Shown here: piece after piece, positions 63,777-64,000 of the stretch | Layout of the letters: the number at the start of each line of letters is the position of its first letter | Position numbering within the stretch: the first letter of the stretch is position 1 | Source: Flavobacterium agricola | GTDB lineage: Bacteria > Bacteroidota > Bacteroidia > Flavobacteriales > Flavobacteriaceae | Assembly: GCF_025919725.1 (NCBI RefSeq) | Contig: NZ_CP081495.1 | Span: 1,736,001 to 1,800,000 of the forward strand | Direction of reading: 5' to 3' | DNA length: 64,000 nucleotides | Program-made: the position numbers and the translations under genes | The notes under the pieces: generated by a model | The model's database searches: none | Seen by the model: only the letters and a program-made list of their open reading frames with translations | What the model was told of the DNA's origin: nothing

Positions 63777-64000
63777 TATTTTTTAGGTTTGTATTTAGAA
63801 TTTTCAAAAATATCTTTAGGTTCTGTTGTTAACATGGTTTGTAAACTTACATCGTTATGCTGCATGTACGATTTAACAATTTGCCAGCCCAACCAAACAC
63901 CGGTTCTGCCCGGAGATTCTTGATCTATTTCTAGGTAAAATTTAGAAAAAGGTGCTTTACGAACAAAGCGCGCATCTAAACGGCTGTCTGAATCAAAAAG
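63776..64000 (-). CDS. gldB: Gliding motility lipoprotein GldB (C-terminal part)
   Basis: The last 74 codons of a gene that runs off the right edge. The visible peptide contains APFSKFYLEIDQESPGRTGV, WLGWQIVKSYMQHNDVSLQ and ends KYKPKK. This PGR-GVWxGWQIVKSYM block is the C-terminal signature of GldB, the lipoprotein required for gliding and type IX secretion in flavobacteria. It is not in the long-ORF set because its start is outside the window. Confidence 0.9.
   Translation of the reverse strand, partial: LFDSDSRLDARFVRKAPFSKFYLEIDQESPGRTGVWLGWQIVKSYMQHNDVSLQTMLTTEPKDIFENSKYKPKK

Noticed and set aside
1..64000. CRISPR array, prophage, insertion sequence or integrative element
   Set aside because: No spaced direct repeats, transposase, integrase or phage genes were seen; gene content is core chromosome throughout.

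Overview
The window is AT-rich chromosomal DNA from a member of the Bacteroidota, almost certainly family Flavobacteriaceae. The evidence is the gliding/secretion genes gldA, gldB and gldC, the exosortase variant XrtF, the HYC_CC_PP metal cluster, an ExbB-ExbD-ExbD-TonB operon, a 287-residue primary sigma factor, and promoters of the Bacteroidota form TTG-N20/21-TAnnTTTG. The genus cannot be fixed from this stretch; it looks like the Flavobacterium/Myroides neighbourhood. There is no prophage, transposon, CRISPR array or rRNA. One tRNA (Arg, UCG) is present.

Layout. 1-6.6 kb (+): miaB (5' end cut off), a receiver-less sigma-54 activator, lptE, a TPR-type protein, secG, groES, groEL. 6.6-12.4 kb (-): brnQ, an arginase/agmatinase-family gene, kynU, queA and a lipoprotein carbonic anhydrase. 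12.4-19.5 kb (-): an aromatic amino acid cluster (pheA, aminotransferase, DAHP synthase-chorismate mutase, further down aroA) with rsgA, dtd and a MazG-like gene interleaved. It is headed by an unannotated 26-codon leader ORF packed with Phe/Tyr/Trp codons and a terminator/antiterminator pair. 19.5-25.4 kb: gldA, a LolC/E-type permease, a NamZ-type lipoprotein, and small metabolic genes including queE. 25.4-30.1 kb (-): the TonB energy-transduction operon. 30.3-38.4 kb: HerA-like ATPase, cupin, kmo, a metal-related TonB receptor cluster, and XrtF with its partner. 38.4-45.8 kb: rpsO, pnp, a trimethylamine-monooxygenase-like FMO behind a long hairpin-rich leader, rpoD, rpe, a CBS protein, tRNA-Arg and yqeY. 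45.9-61.6 kb (-): the whole dcw division/cell-wall cluster from mraZ to ftsZ, with a three-repeat MraZ operator. 62-64 kb: a hydrolase, engB, gldC and the end of gldB.

Six genes (arginase-family, the FMO, ftsZ, ftsA, ftsW, rsmH) are split by one small indel each, five of them at or beside homopolymer runs. Four are normally essential or core cell-division genes, so sequencing error is the likeliest cause; I annotate them at full length. The most interesting items are the aromatic leader-peptide attenuator upstream of pheA, the structured leader upstream of the FMO, and the MraZ operator.
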